A stretch of 64,000 nucleotides of DNA. Source: Pedobacter lusitanus. Its GTDB lineage: Bacteria; Bacteroidota; Bacteroidia; Sphingobacteriales; Sphingobacteriaceae. Where the stretch lies: the NCBI RefSeq assembly GCF_040026395.1, contig NZ_CP157278.1, forward strand, positions 806,001 through 870,000. The letters are read 5' to 3'. Shown here one piece after another: positions 54,679 to 63,589 of this stretch (within the stretch, counting starts at the first letter, position 1; each line of letters starts with the position of its first letter). Under the pieces are notes generated by a model. The model worked only from the letters and a program-made list of their open reading frames with translations, made no database searches and was not told the DNA's origin. The position numbers were made by a program, and so were the translations under genes.

Positions 54679-57600
54679 TTATTGTCTAACAAACTTTCCA
54701 TTTATGAATTTATAAGTTCCTACAGACAGTGTAGATACGGCTCTCATAAAATCTCCAATATCATGACCACCATAAGACAGGACATTATCATTACTACCAT
54801 TTTCTTCCCGACCAGATTGTTTTGCATGCCAACTTCCATTACTGTAACCAATAGCTCCACTAACAACATCATCTCCAATGTTATCAAACTGAAATAATGG
54901 TACTCCAGGTATTGCCGATAATTTATTTTGCTGAAAGGCTGCAAAATCATATTCTGTTATACTTAATCCCCTTGCAAGTTTAGGATGTGCCTTAGCATAT
55001 TCAATAATTGCCTTGATATATCCTTTACCAAAAGCAGCCCCCATACTATGGGTAACTATTTTCAGACTTTCAGTGATTACTCCATTGGTTCTTGCAAGAC
55101 TATTAATTAGTACCGCCGCATCTTGCTGTCCTTGCTCATAACCTGCATCAATTCTATTTTGTAATTTTAAATTTCCATTATTAGGAGCATGTCCACCTAG
55201 CGATCCATCTATATAAGCATTAAATGAGGTTCCCTTCAAAGATTCATTATGATCTTTAAATCGGTTCATAACGGCCTTATCGAAAAACCATGGATGATAA
55301 CTTTTTGTATCATCATAATTTGATCCGACAGTGAATCCTCTCCAATATTTAGGGCTCCCACCCGTTCCATCATAAAAATTCCCATTAATGAATATAACAA
55401 TATGTCCATTAGGATCAATGGCATTTGTTGGAGTATTAGCAGCATAGGCATATGGAGTAATTTGGAAATATAATTCTGATTTTGCATCAAGTACATTCCA
55501 TCTCCCAATTACCGGATCATAGAATCTGGCACCATAATCATATTGCCCTAATTCATCCTGTAGTTCTTTACCATTATACAAATATTTGTTATTTAAAGAT
55601 ACCGTATTCCCGGACGATTTACGTAATCCAAACGGATAATAATCGTCACTCTGCAGTCTCTCAATTTTATTAGTAACAGGATTCTTGTAAAAACTATAAC
55701 GTACATTACCTAAATTATCAGTCAGATTATACTCATAACCATAACTATTGTCTTTTCTTCTGGCCAGCCCGGTTTCTGTCTGTATAAATTCTATAACTCC
55801 CGCTGTATACTGAATTCCTTCAATATAATCCGTAACCAATCCCCCCTTAATTTTTTTCAGCTTATTCCCTGCCGCATCGTATACATAAGATAGATCTAAA
55901 CCAGCTATTTTAACAGGCAAATTCAGATTATTATAGCTAATGGCCTGTCCATTCTTTCCATCTACAATTGCATTACCATTATCATCATATGCATAAGCAC
56001 TTTTCTCGGTACCTCCTGTTATCTGATTTAACCGGTTTCCATTATAAGTATAGTTTCTGGTTATATTATCCCGTTTTAAACTCTGAATATTTCCCATCAG
56101 ATCATAACTCATAGCTTCACTCATTCCCGGACCAACACCGCTGCTTAATCTGTTCAGCTTATCATAAGTATATACAAAATTATTAGCTAATGTATTTCCA
56201 GCTCCCCATAGCTGATCAGAAATATTCCCGTTAAACTGTGGATTCGTGCCATCCTGATATTTTAACTGCTGACTAAACTGATCAGATTTACTTGATTTTA
56301 ACCAGCCACGCTCATTATATGTATAATTTGTTTTCTGGTCACCATTATTTAATTCCTTTGTCTTCAGCTGACCAATTTCATTATATAAATTCTCAGCAAG
56401 CAAGACTTCATCATCCGCATTGATCTTTTCATAGTTTTTTACTTTCCTACCCATGTGATCATATACATAACGATTAGCAATAGTAGTTTTTGCTGTTCCG
56501 ACATGATGTATCCTTGTACTGGCGACCAGCCCTCCTTCAAAGTTATAGCTATTGCTTATCTCATCATAATTATCAGTTTTTACAGATCCGGATAAATAAT
56601 GTTGTTTATTCTGTTTAACAATACGACCTTCATCATCATAGTAATTAACAGTCCATAAGAAGTCATTTGTCCCCAAAACCTTTACTTTAACAGCCGTTAA
56701 TAATCCCTGCATTTTTTTGGTGTAACCAGCAGATTCATTTCCGGGTATACCAGGAATCGTATAGTCATCATAGTAGTTTATCATTTCCGGCTCAACGGAC
56801 TCTGCTAAAGAAGGAATAGCTACATTACTGTATCCCTGAATACCTGCAGCATTTCTGGATTCCCAGTCCCTTGATTGGTTATTTACCTGCCCCTGTAATA
56901 CAAGTCTTGTAGATACTGAGTTATTTTGAATACCAGTCATGATCACCCTCCCTAAAGCATCGTACTTAAGGAAGTTCCTCTTCTGACTTTTTTGCTGCAC
57001 AGGATCCTGTGTAAACACCAGTTGGTCAAGTTTGTTATAAACCATCTCTATCCATCCTGACATCGCCGGAATCCGTTTTTCAATTATCCTTTTTCTTTCA
57101 TCATAACGATATTGGTAGCAATACAGATCCAGCGTTAACTGATCAATAACAGGGCCATCGGGATTAGATGCCGGTGGAAGTACATAACTTAAATTCCCCA
57201 GATCATCAAAAACATAATACGTAGATAATATTTCAATATTTTCTCCATTTCTGTTAAATACGCGTTTCAAGACGGTATTTCCATCTTTATCAATATATTC
57301 TTCTGTAGTACCAACTTTCCCATCTCCGCTCGTCCAGTTTTCATCTTTTTGTGTTTTCAAAAACAGCTGTCCTTCAGCATAATATCCATTATTACTCAGG
57401 CTTCTCTTATAATCTGTTCCCGTAACTGACTCTGCACTCCAGAAACGTACGGTGTTCACTTCGTTCCTACCATAACCTGTAACCTGGCTCCTGCCAGCTG
57501 TATTGCTACGCTGACTTGCTGGTTGCCAGACTGTCCCCGGAGATCCCTGCTCGATTATTCTGTCCAGTGGTGAAGTTTCAAATATGGTCTGGCTAAACGG

Positions 57601-58158
57601 AGCGGCTGTTTTCATAACCATATCATCATATCCAGCTGCAGAATAGAACTTTGACTGGGTGCTTAACGCATCAGTTTTATAGGCTCCATTTCCCGCTTTT
57701 GTTGCATAAGGCAGATATTTCATTGACTCTCTTCCAAAAGCATCATAAATAATTGGCTGAACAATATCATTCCCAAGTGGACTACCTTTAGTCTGAACAG
57801 CTTGCAAAGGCCGGCCTAAACCATCGAAATACTGAATATGCTGGCTAACTTCACTAATCATTGCATTAGTAAGATCTACAACACCTGCCTTTTTAAAAGT
57901 ATTTGTAATTACATAATTCTGATCCTGGCTTGGTGCAGAACCTAATTTGGCTATTAAGTCTCTGGTTATAAAAGCACGGAACGGCCCACTTGTACTAAAC
58001 CCAGGTAATAATGTAATACTCTGATTAGAAGAATACTCTCCCGTTGTTGGCCCGGAAAACTCCAGATACTGACCATAAGTCATCCCTGGGGTTACCAGAA
58101 TAATAGTCAGAAAGAAAACGGTAATTTTATATAGAGGTTGATTTATATACTTTTTCAT
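54679..58158 (-). CDS. DUF6443/RHS-repeat protein with a C-terminal lipase-like toxin candidate
   Basis: A 1159-residue secreted protein. Residues 1-29 are a signal peptide. A DUF6443 region follows (ISEVSQHIQYFDGLGRPLQ, VQPIIYDAFGRESMKYLPY, about 100-170), then many YD/RHS repeats (for example YDALGRVI, YDHMGRKV, YDLMGNI), and the RHS core end YDYGARFYDPVIGRW near residue 885. After IDPNGH (His919) the last 241 residues are a separate domain with a nucleophile elbow THSMGAA (Ser1038), Asp1096-1097 in NIGDDVV and His1132 in YGGHDIGDF, fitting an alpha/beta-hydrolase lipase triad. I infer a polymorphic toxin that attacks lipids. It lies between a partner RHS gene (6 bp) and a membrane protein gene (3 bp). 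Confidence 0.82.
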   Translation of the reverse strand: MKKYINQPLYKITVFFLTIILVTPGMTYGQYLEFSGPTTGEYSSNQSITLLPGFSTSGPFRAFITRDLIAKLGSAPSQDQNYVITNTFKKAGVVDLTNAMISEVSQHIQYFDGLGRPLQAVQTKGSPLGNDIVQPIIYDAFGRESMKYLPYATKAGNGAYKTDALSTQSKFYSAAGYDDMVMKTAAPFSQTIFETSPLDRIIEQGSPGTVWQPASQRSNTAGRSQVTGYGRNEVNTVRFWSAESVTGTDYKRSLSNNGYYAEGQLFLKTQKDENWTSGDGKVGTTEEYIDKDGNTVLKRVFNRNGENIEILSTYYVFDDLGNLSYVLPPASNPDGPVIDQLTLDLYCYQYRYDERKRIIEKRIPAMSGWIEMVYNKLDQLVFTQDPVQQKSQKRNFLKYDALGRVIMTGIQNNSVSTRLVLQGQVNNQSRDWESRNAAGIQGYSNVAIPSLAESVEPEMINYYDDYTIPGIPGNESAGYTKKMQGLLTAVKVKVLGTNDFLWTVNYYDDEGRIVKQNKQHYLSGSVKTDNYDEISNSYNFEGGLVASTRIHHVGTAKTTIANRYVYDHMGRKVKNYEKINADDEVLLAENLYNEIGQLKTKELNNGDQKTNYTYNERGWLKSSKSDQFSQQLKYQDGTNPQFNGNISDQLWGAGNTLANNFVYTYDKLNRLSSGVGPGMSEAMSYDLMGNIQSLKRDNITRNYTYNGNRLNQITGGTEKSAYAYDDNGNAIVDGKNGQAISYNNLNLPVKIAGLDLSYVYDAAGNKLKKIKGGLVTDYIEGIQYTAGVIEFIQTETGLARRKDNSYGYEYNLTDNLGNVRYSFYKNPVTNKIERLQSDDYYPFGLRKSSGNTVSLNNKYLYNGKELQDELGQYDYGARFYDPVIGRWNVLDAKSELYFQITPYAYAANTPTNAIDPNGHIVIFINGNFYDGTGGSPKYWRGFTVGSNYDDTKSYHPWFFDKAVMNRFKDHNESLKGTSFNAYIDGSLGGHAPNNGNLKLQNRIDAGYEQGQQDAAVLINSLARTNGVITESLKIVTHSMGAAFGKGYIKAIIEYAKAHPKLARGLSITEYDFAAFQQNKLSAIPGVPLFQFDNIGDDVVSGAIGYSNGSWHAKQSGREENGSNDNVLSYGGHDIGDFMRAVSTLSVGTYKFINGKFVRQ

Positions 58159-58164
58159 GGGAGC

Positions 58165-61100
58165 TTAATTTTTAAAATGATAACTGTTACTTTTAACTAT
58201 TTCCCAATTCTGATCTTTTGTCATTATCAGTCGTTGCAATCCATCATAGATATAATAGACTGATTTACCTTTTTCATCAGTCTGACTTGTCATTCCTACC
58301 TGAGGATCATAAGTATATGTAGTCATTTTAGCATCTGTTGGAAATATACGCACATCATCTACCGGCCCTGTCAAAGTAAGATTTGCCGTATAAGCCTGCT
58401 GATTGAATACCCACTTACTGCCATTATAGTTCCACCATTGAATTATATAATTCCGTCCACCCGGCTGACTAAACTCAGGAGTATAATTACCATTCCAGTA
58501 CTTATTTCCGGTATGCCCTGCCCCAGTGACCACATTACTAAGCTGATTTTCTTCAAATCCTTCATAATAAAACTCATTAATTCCTTTATTAGCAATCACT
58601 TTATCATTATAGCGTAAAGTAAGGCTACGGTATGTACCAGCAGGTTCAGAACCCGAAGTCCTTATTGTAAGGGTATAATTTCCCGCTGGCATATTATTAA
58701 ATATAACAGAAGAGGGATAATAACAAGTCCTTGAGGTTCTGCTGATGCAAAGACTACCTGACTGACTAACAGGTCCCAACAAAGTATAATCCAGTGTATA
58801 CATAAGTCCTGGTTCGCCGTTTACATTTAAACTTATCTCAGTTGGTATAGTTGTAGAGAAAGCTGTAGACGCGGAATTTGAATTATCCTTGATAACCAGC
58901 CCCCGATATTCCGAACTTATCGTTGCACCTGAACTGATTCCGTTTGCATTTTCTATTATAGCTATAGGAAACTGATCAGCATATCCCCAGATATAACTCG
59001 TATTTGGACCTTTCCTGGTAGACTTACCTGAAACATTTCCCTTATTATCATAAGTATAATCAGTAAGTGTTTCAACAGGATAGCTGCCAATACTCTGCTC
59101 TACTGATCCAGGCATAAAAATATCTTTACCTACTTCAACATAGTTATTACGTTGAAAAGAAGCTGGAATAACTGTACTTGATCCGGCTTTTGTGATAACA
59201 TTACGTTCTTCTATTACCGGAGAAATAATGTGCTTATCCTCATACATCTTCTTATAAGTAGCTGAAGACTCTTTCAAATTCCCCGGGTAATTATAAGTAG
59301 TAGTAGAAGTATATCCCTTACTATTAGTAGATATTATGCTACTTAGTCCATTATTGCTATTATCATAAGTATATTCAGTTGACTTTGAGATAATCGAAGG
59401 CGAATAGTTGGTTACCGTTTTTTTTTGCAAATAAGGATAAAAGGTAAAAATTCTGTTTGCGTTAATTCTGGTGAATGGAGTTTGATCCAATCCTACAAGT
59501 CCGAATTTTGAAACTGCCTTCACAAAATCATTATATCGTTCAGGAAAAGAATTGTATTCGTTTGTAATGGTTTCCACCGGATTATTACCTTCATCATAGG
59601 TTTCCTGTTTGATCAATAGCCCGCGTTCTAACTCTCTTGAAGTAAATGCATCTGTTAATGTCCTGCTATCCATATTTGTATAAGTGTATAATGGCACTAA
59701 ATCAGGAAACAGATCATGATTAGTATACTTATAGACTATTTTCCCATTCCCGATGGTTTTTTCTACGACCCGGGAATAAGTAATATGACTTCCATTTGTA
59801 TTCCCCAGCTGATTGACAAAATTTTCGGATACTGTGATGTAATTCTGTGTGTTGTCAGCAGATTGACTATAATAGGTCAAACCACTCCAGCCACCATAAT
59901 GATACTTTACATGCATACGTCCATTAGCTCCATACAAAGGCACCCCTGATAAAATGCCACTGGAACTATTATCTTCATTGAGATAAAGATATTCTTTAGT
60001 CGTCTCTGAATCTGGAGATCCGGCTTCCGGTCTGGAAATGATTTTTCGTATTCGGAGCCCACCCGCAAATCCATTAGCCGGGTTTAGTTTAAAGTCAGGA
60101 AACTGAGAAGCTATCTGACTGTAATCATGTGCTTCATATTGAAAAAATGTTGCACCACCTGTGGGATATCTAATAGCTGTTAGCACTTCTGCTTTCATCA
60201 AAGCAGTATCCGCTGACCGGTATGCATACAAATTTTCTGCACTAACACCTTCATATTTTTTTCCGTTATAATAACCCCAGTTATCAGCCATCTTTGAATT
60301 ATAAGACGGCAATAATCTGGGATTATAAGTGAAACTATAGTTTCCTCCCGGGTTGTTGTTAAGATCGGTAATGGTCAAACCATTTAATTTCAGACGTTGG
60401 TTAACATTTTCCGTATAATTAAGTTTAATACGCTTTTTACGATTAATAACGATCTCATCCAATTTCATCCAATGATCCTGCGCATTAAAGACAGTCGGAC
60501 TGATATGTGTTAAAGCCTGAAACTTACCAGCATCGAATGGCTCTTTTAAATCCAGTGCCTGACTTTTTACAAAATCAATTTGTGTACCATCAGACCCTGA
60601 GACATCAGAAAGATAAATCGGATTCTGCGTTGACAAAGAGGTACGATCCGATAAACCACATGAACTTACAGTCTCTTTTCCACCTTTTATAGTAATACAA
60701 GTCTGCGCTGTAACATTGCTGGTAAAAATCGGATTGCCGTCTCTTTTATAATTGAAATTGATTTTGCTTCCTAAAACACTGGTAATATTGGTCAGATACC
60801 ATGTTACAGGAGTTGAAACCATATAACCTGAATTTACATCGGTATCAAACTCAACAGCATTGGGTTGTCCACCAAACGTATATATTTTTCCATCCTCTGT
60901 TGTCACTGTAAATTTGTAAAACGGCCCGTACATTGTCGGTGTTCTTATACCACTTTTATCATCATAAAAATCAATATTCAAATATTGTGGTATTTCAGAT
61001 TTCACGCTGATTTTCCTTCCATCTTTTGACTTAACTTTTATCTTTACATTGTCAGCAGCATCACGATACAGATAAAAGCTGGCGCTAACACCCGGAGCGC

Positions 61101-61611
61101 TAACCATAAATTCATCAGGATCACCATCCGCATAAGTTGATTGAGAGGTCTCTCCTGCCGGCAGAAAACTAATAAGACTTTCCATACTGGTCCAATCAGT
61201 CCGGTCTAAAGTATTTGACCTGTAGAAATAACCAAATCCATACGGAATAAAACCATAATTGGTTTCCCGTTTAACATCCTCATTATTCGTTTCATCTTTC
61301 AGTCCTCTAATAACCCTTGTAATTGAGCCGCCACAGGAAAGACTCCAGCCTAGTCCAACCCATGTGGGCCGTTGCTGTAATTTAATTCCACTGGCATAAT
61401 AACTTAATTGCACAGGTACTTCTATATCTTTAATTTTGATAAGATGAAGAGGTATAGTAATCTGGGGTAATCCATTAAAAAGATCTGTAGGAATCTGACC
61501 ATATCTACCCAACTCTGCGGCATTTGGAGTCTGTGGTAATCTTTGCGCATTTGTTTTAAAGTAGATGCCGCAAAAAAATAAAAAATAGAAGAGCGTTTTT
61601 TTTATCATCAT
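58165..61611 (-). CDS. Secreted TcB/SpvB-like RHS protein, partner of the lipase-tipped RHS gene
   Basis: A 1148-residue protein with a signal peptide (about residues 1-22, ending TNAQ). The N-terminal third (IPTDLFNGLPQITIPLHLIK, VQLSYYASGIKLQQRPTWVGLGWSLSCGGSITRVIRG) resembles the SpvB/TcaC-type start of Tc-toxin B subunits. RHS-like repeats appear in the last third (YTYDNKGNVSG, YTYDPQVGMTSQTDEKGKSVYYIYDGLQRL), and there is no separate toxin tail. It is the first gene of the island operon, 6 bp before the second RHS gene. By analogy with TcB-TcC, the pair may form a shell around the toxin tip, which is inference. Confidence 0.78.
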   Translation of the reverse strand: MMIKKTLFYFLFFCGIYFKTNAQRLPQTPNAAELGRYGQIPTDLFNGLPQITIPLHLIKIKDIEVPVQLSYYASGIKLQQRPTWVGLGWSLSCGGSITRVIRGLKDETNNEDVKRETNYGFIPYGFGYFYRSNTLDRTDWTSMESLISFLPAGETSQSTYADGDPDEFMVSAPGVSASFYLYRDAADNVKIKVKSKDGRKISVKSEIPQYLNIDFYDDKSGIRTPTMYGPFYKFTVTTEDGKIYTFGGQPNAVEFDTDVNSGYMVSTPVTWYLTNITSVLGSKINFNYKRDGNPIFTSNVTAQTCITIKGGKETVSSCGLSDRTSLSTQNPIYLSDVSGSDGTQIDFVKSQALDLKEPFDAGKFQALTHISPTVFNAQDHWMKLDEIVINRKKRIKLNYTENVNQRLKLNGLTITDLNNNPGGNYSFTYNPRLLPSYNSKMADNWGYYNGKKYEGVSAENLYAYRSADTALMKAEVLTAIRYPTGGATFFQYEAHDYSQIASQFPDFKLNPANGFAGGLRIRKIISRPEAGSPDSETTKEYLYLNEDNSSSGILSGVPLYGANGRMHVKYHYGGWSGLTYYSQSADNTQNYITVSENFVNQLGNTNGSHITYSRVVEKTIGNGKIVYKYTNHDLFPDLVPLYTYTNMDSRTLTDAFTSRELERGLLIKQETYDEGNNPVETITNEYNSFPERYNDFVKAVSKFGLVGLDQTPFTRINANRIFTFYPYLQKKTVTNYSPSIISKSTEYTYDNSNNGLSSIISTNSKGYTSTTTYNYPGNLKESSATYKKMYEDKHIISPVIEERNVITKAGSSTVIPASFQRNNYVEVGKDIFMPGSVEQSIGSYPVETLTDYTYDNKGNVSGKSTRKGPNTSYIWGYADQFPIAIIENANGISSGATISSEYRGLVIKDNSNSASTAFSTTIPTEISLNVNGEPGLMYTLDYTLLGPVSQSGSLCISRTSRTCYYPSSVIFNNMPAGNYTLTIRTSGSEPAGTYRSLTLRYNDKVIANKGINEFYYEGFEENQLSNVVTGAGHTGNKYWNGNYTPEFSQPGGRNYIIQWWNYNGSKWVFNQQAYTANLTLTGPVDDVRIFPTDAKMTTYTYDPQVGMTSQTDEKGKSVYYIYDGLQRLIMTKDQNWEIVKSNSYHFKN

Positions 61612-61686
61612 ATCAGGCTATATTTAGTAGAATTGCTTTAATTACATATTAAATCAGCCCGGCACTTACGGATAAAATTAATTTAA

Positions 61687-61860
61687 AGAGAGGCTAAAAA
61701 GTCTGATCAAGATAATTTATTTATTCAAAACAACATAATATATATTCATTTTGAGAACCGATTTCTTTTCACAGGTTTTCACCTTTCTCTTAAAGACATG
61801 CCAAATCTGGTAGCTGAACCGGATGATGATGCATTATGGGATTATTTGACAAGTGGATAA
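61687..61860 (+). pseudogene. C-terminal remnant of a lost gene
   Basis: A frame open from an upstream stop at 61684 to TAA at 61860 has a protein-like end (GFHLSLKDMPNLVAEPDDDA then LWDYLTSG) but no usable start for most of its length. It reads towards the right, opposite to the RHS operon. The rest of 61612-62324 holds the palindrome described next and no other gene. A relic at the island edge is the best guess. Confidence 0.25.
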
Positions 61861-62011
61861 ACTGAATTATAAAGATGGAGAAATCCATTTCAGTTGCTAT
61901 TTGAGTAATCTATTATAGACCATACCCCTACCGATAAAACGGCCTTTAATGCATTCAATATTCTGCATATGTAATTCTCAACAACAATTTCATCAAATAA
62001 TTTTAACATGT

Positions 62012-62086
62012 GTAATAGATCGGGGTTGGTATAGGGTTGGTATACCCCCGGGGTATACCAACCCTATACCAACCCCGATCTATTAC
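62012..62086. repeat. 75-bp perfect palindrome, 37-bp arms
   Basis: Arms 62012-62048 and 62050-62086 are exact reverse complements with a single central C. It is far richer in G+C than its surroundings. Each arm also holds a short direct repeat, GGTTGGTATA appearing twice in tandem with one G more between. It lies over 400 bp from both the RHS gene start and the VOC gene stop, so it is not a plain terminator. Confidence 0.9.
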
Positions 62087-62324
62087 TTATCACAAACATC
62101 TCTAGAACTTATCTATATCATTTCACCAGTTTGGTAATCTATAAACTGAAAAATTCGATATTGAAATTGTGAAGATGTATTGACTGTTAGATTTCCCTGT
62201 GAAAGGGATATTAATTCTGGATGAGTGAGATATTATAGATTAATACAGTCGGGTGAATGATCCATTTTTGACAAAATGGTACAAATATGGATGGTTAAGA
62301 AAATCGTAGCTAAAAGCTATTCTT

Positions 62325-62582
62325 TTAATTATTTTCTTTTATAACAATTATACATATCACAATTATATAGAATATGCTTATTCCAATTTTAACAGGGATG
62401 GTCAGATGTTCATTATAGGAAAATATAATTGTTAGCAGAAAAAACAATGAATAGCCTATTTTTAAAGCAAGAGGTCTGTTATAAGTCAATTTGTCAGCAA
62501 TTAAGAAATTGTATATCTGATTATTCTTCTTCGGACATATCCTCTCCGAAGTGTATAATATTACCATTATTATCAAGTACAC
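62325..62582 (-). CDS. Possible small membrane protein overlapping the VOC gene end
   Basis: An 85-residue frame with two hydrophobic helices (about residues 43-56, IGYSLFFLLTIIFS, and 64-81, KIGISIFYIIVICIIVI) and a short basic tail. Its only Met start lies inside the 3' end of the VOC-family gene, overlapping by 62 bases. The part outside the overlap looks like real membrane protein sequence; the first 20 residues may be an artefact of the overlap. No family is recognised. Confidence 0.35.
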   Translation of the reverse strand: MYLIIMVILYTSERICPKKNNQIYNFLIADKLTYNRPLALKIGYSLFFLLTIIFSYNEHLTIPVKIGISIFYIIVICIIVIKENN

Positions 62583-62895
62583 TGAACTGGCGCATTTCCC
62601 AGGGCATATCTTTCAAATCTCCGTTTGGATGTATAAGCTCTTTTTCTTTTAACTCGGCATATAGTTTATCAACCTCGGTCACGTTTACATAACATCCCGT
62701 TGATTTGGCAATTTCCGGATCTTGTGCAGGCCACAAATGAATATTTACCCCGTCTCTGCTGAATATTAAATATCCATCCCAGCTCGCATGGAAAGTGAAT
62801 CCCAGTTTTTCAGTATAAAATTTAACAGTTTCTTCTTCATTCAATGAAGCTAGTATAGGTATAGCATATTTTAGCATTGTGATATCATTTAACAA
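62521..62895 (-). CDS. VOC-family protein (glyoxalase/bleomycin-resistance fold)
   Basis: A 124-residue protein with two beta-alpha-beta-beta-beta modules: AIPILASLNEEETVKFYTEKLGF at the start and MPWEMRQFSVLDNNGNIIHFGE at the end. The metal-type residues include His in INIHLWPAQD and Glu or His in IHFGED. The family spans glyoxalases, dioxygenases and antibiotic-binding proteins, and relatives of this length are often labelled bleomycin resistance. The function is not decided. It lies within the tRNA-Ser-bounded region. Confidence 0.85.
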   Translation of the reverse strand: MLNDITMLKYAIPILASLNEEETVKFYTEKLGFTFHASWDGYLIFSRDGVNIHLWPAQDPEIAKSTGCYVNVTEVDKLYAELKEKELIHPNGDLKDMPWEMRQFSVLDNNGNIIHFGEDMSEEE

Positions 62896-63072
62896 CTACA
62901 ATTTGCAGTTAATTCAAATCAATTCCTAAAAAAAAGACTGATTCTCGCCTCTTCATTACAGGCTATTATGGTTCCAACCGGGTAAATCAGCCAAAAATCC
63001 TCTTTATTTCACTTTAAATAGCATTTTTTTCAATTCATACTGAGGCATTTAAACGATTACAGCAGATTAAGA

Positions 63073-63103
63073 TTTGCAGAAATGGTGCTTTTTTGTACTT
63101 TTG
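63073..63103 (+). promoter_or_regulatory. Promoter of tRNA-Ser copy 2
   Basis: TTTG (63073-63076), a 19-bp spacer and TACTTTTG (63096-63103), with the same layout as copy 1 although the spacer bases mostly differ. Confidence 0.8.
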
Positions 63104-63107
63104 TGAC

Positions 63108-63197
63108 GGAGAGTTGTCAGAGTGGTCGATTGAGGCAGTCTTGAAAACTGTTGATCTGTCAAAGGATCCGCGGGTTCGAATCCCCCACTCTCCGCCA
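63108..63197 (+). tRNA. tRNA-Ser (anticodon TGA), copy 2
   Basis: The 90-nt gene with encoded CCA is identical to copy 1 except in the variable arm, where GACC/GGTC has become GATC/GATC, a compensated base-pair change. All helices pair, so both copies should work. Confidence 0.97.
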
Positions 63198-63200
63198 GGC

Positions 63201-63231
63201 AAAAATGCTACCCAAAAGGGGTGGCATTTTT
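63201..63231 (+). terminator. Terminator of tRNA-Ser copy 2
   Basis: AAAAATGCTACCC (63201-63213) pairs with 63219-63231 (one G-T pair) and ends in T residues, as after copy 1. Confidence 0.85.
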
Positions 63232-63589
63232 TGTTTTTAACCGGCCTGAGCACTTCAGCTCAAAGGCCAGATTAAAAACAAAAAATGCCAGGAGTGCAGC
63301 GACAAGCATTTTTGGTTGAAGCCTCCCCCAAAAGGGATCAGCGAGAGTAACGAGCTAATCCCTCACTCTCCGTATAACGAGAATCATTTCTCATCAACGT
63401 AGGGCTGTTCGACAACGATCAGCCCTACCTGTTTTAAAAACAGCGAGTTACAATTCAATTTCGATTAAAAACCATGTATATTTTTGCTGCTTTTTGTAGA
63501 AATCTTTCTGCCTCAGAAACAAACAAACAATAAAATCTGCATTAAAATAGTTTTAAGTATAATAGTCATTAAATTAACAGCCTTTATTT

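Larger units (their letters stand above)
63073..63361 (+). repeat. tRNA-Ser unit repeat, copy 2, with an extra tRNA 3' end behind it
   Basis: Direct partner of 52124-52412. Right at the end of similarity, 63358-63372 reads ATCCCTCACTCTCCG, which matches the tRNA 3' end (63180-63194) at 14 of 15 bases but without CCA. Such a copy of a tRNA 3' end is what site-specific integration leaves behind. The stretch 63373-63589 up to pncA shows no gene. Confidence 0.75.

Noticed and set aside
61949..62137. 62-residue frame on the plus strand
   Set aside because: Most of it is the translated 75-bp palindrome, with no protein-like composition or family.
63035..63275. Open frames on both strands across tRNA-Ser copy 2
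   Set aside because: They translate the tRNA and its terminator. Frames like GIRTRGSFDRSTV are well-known false proteins over tRNA-Ser genes.
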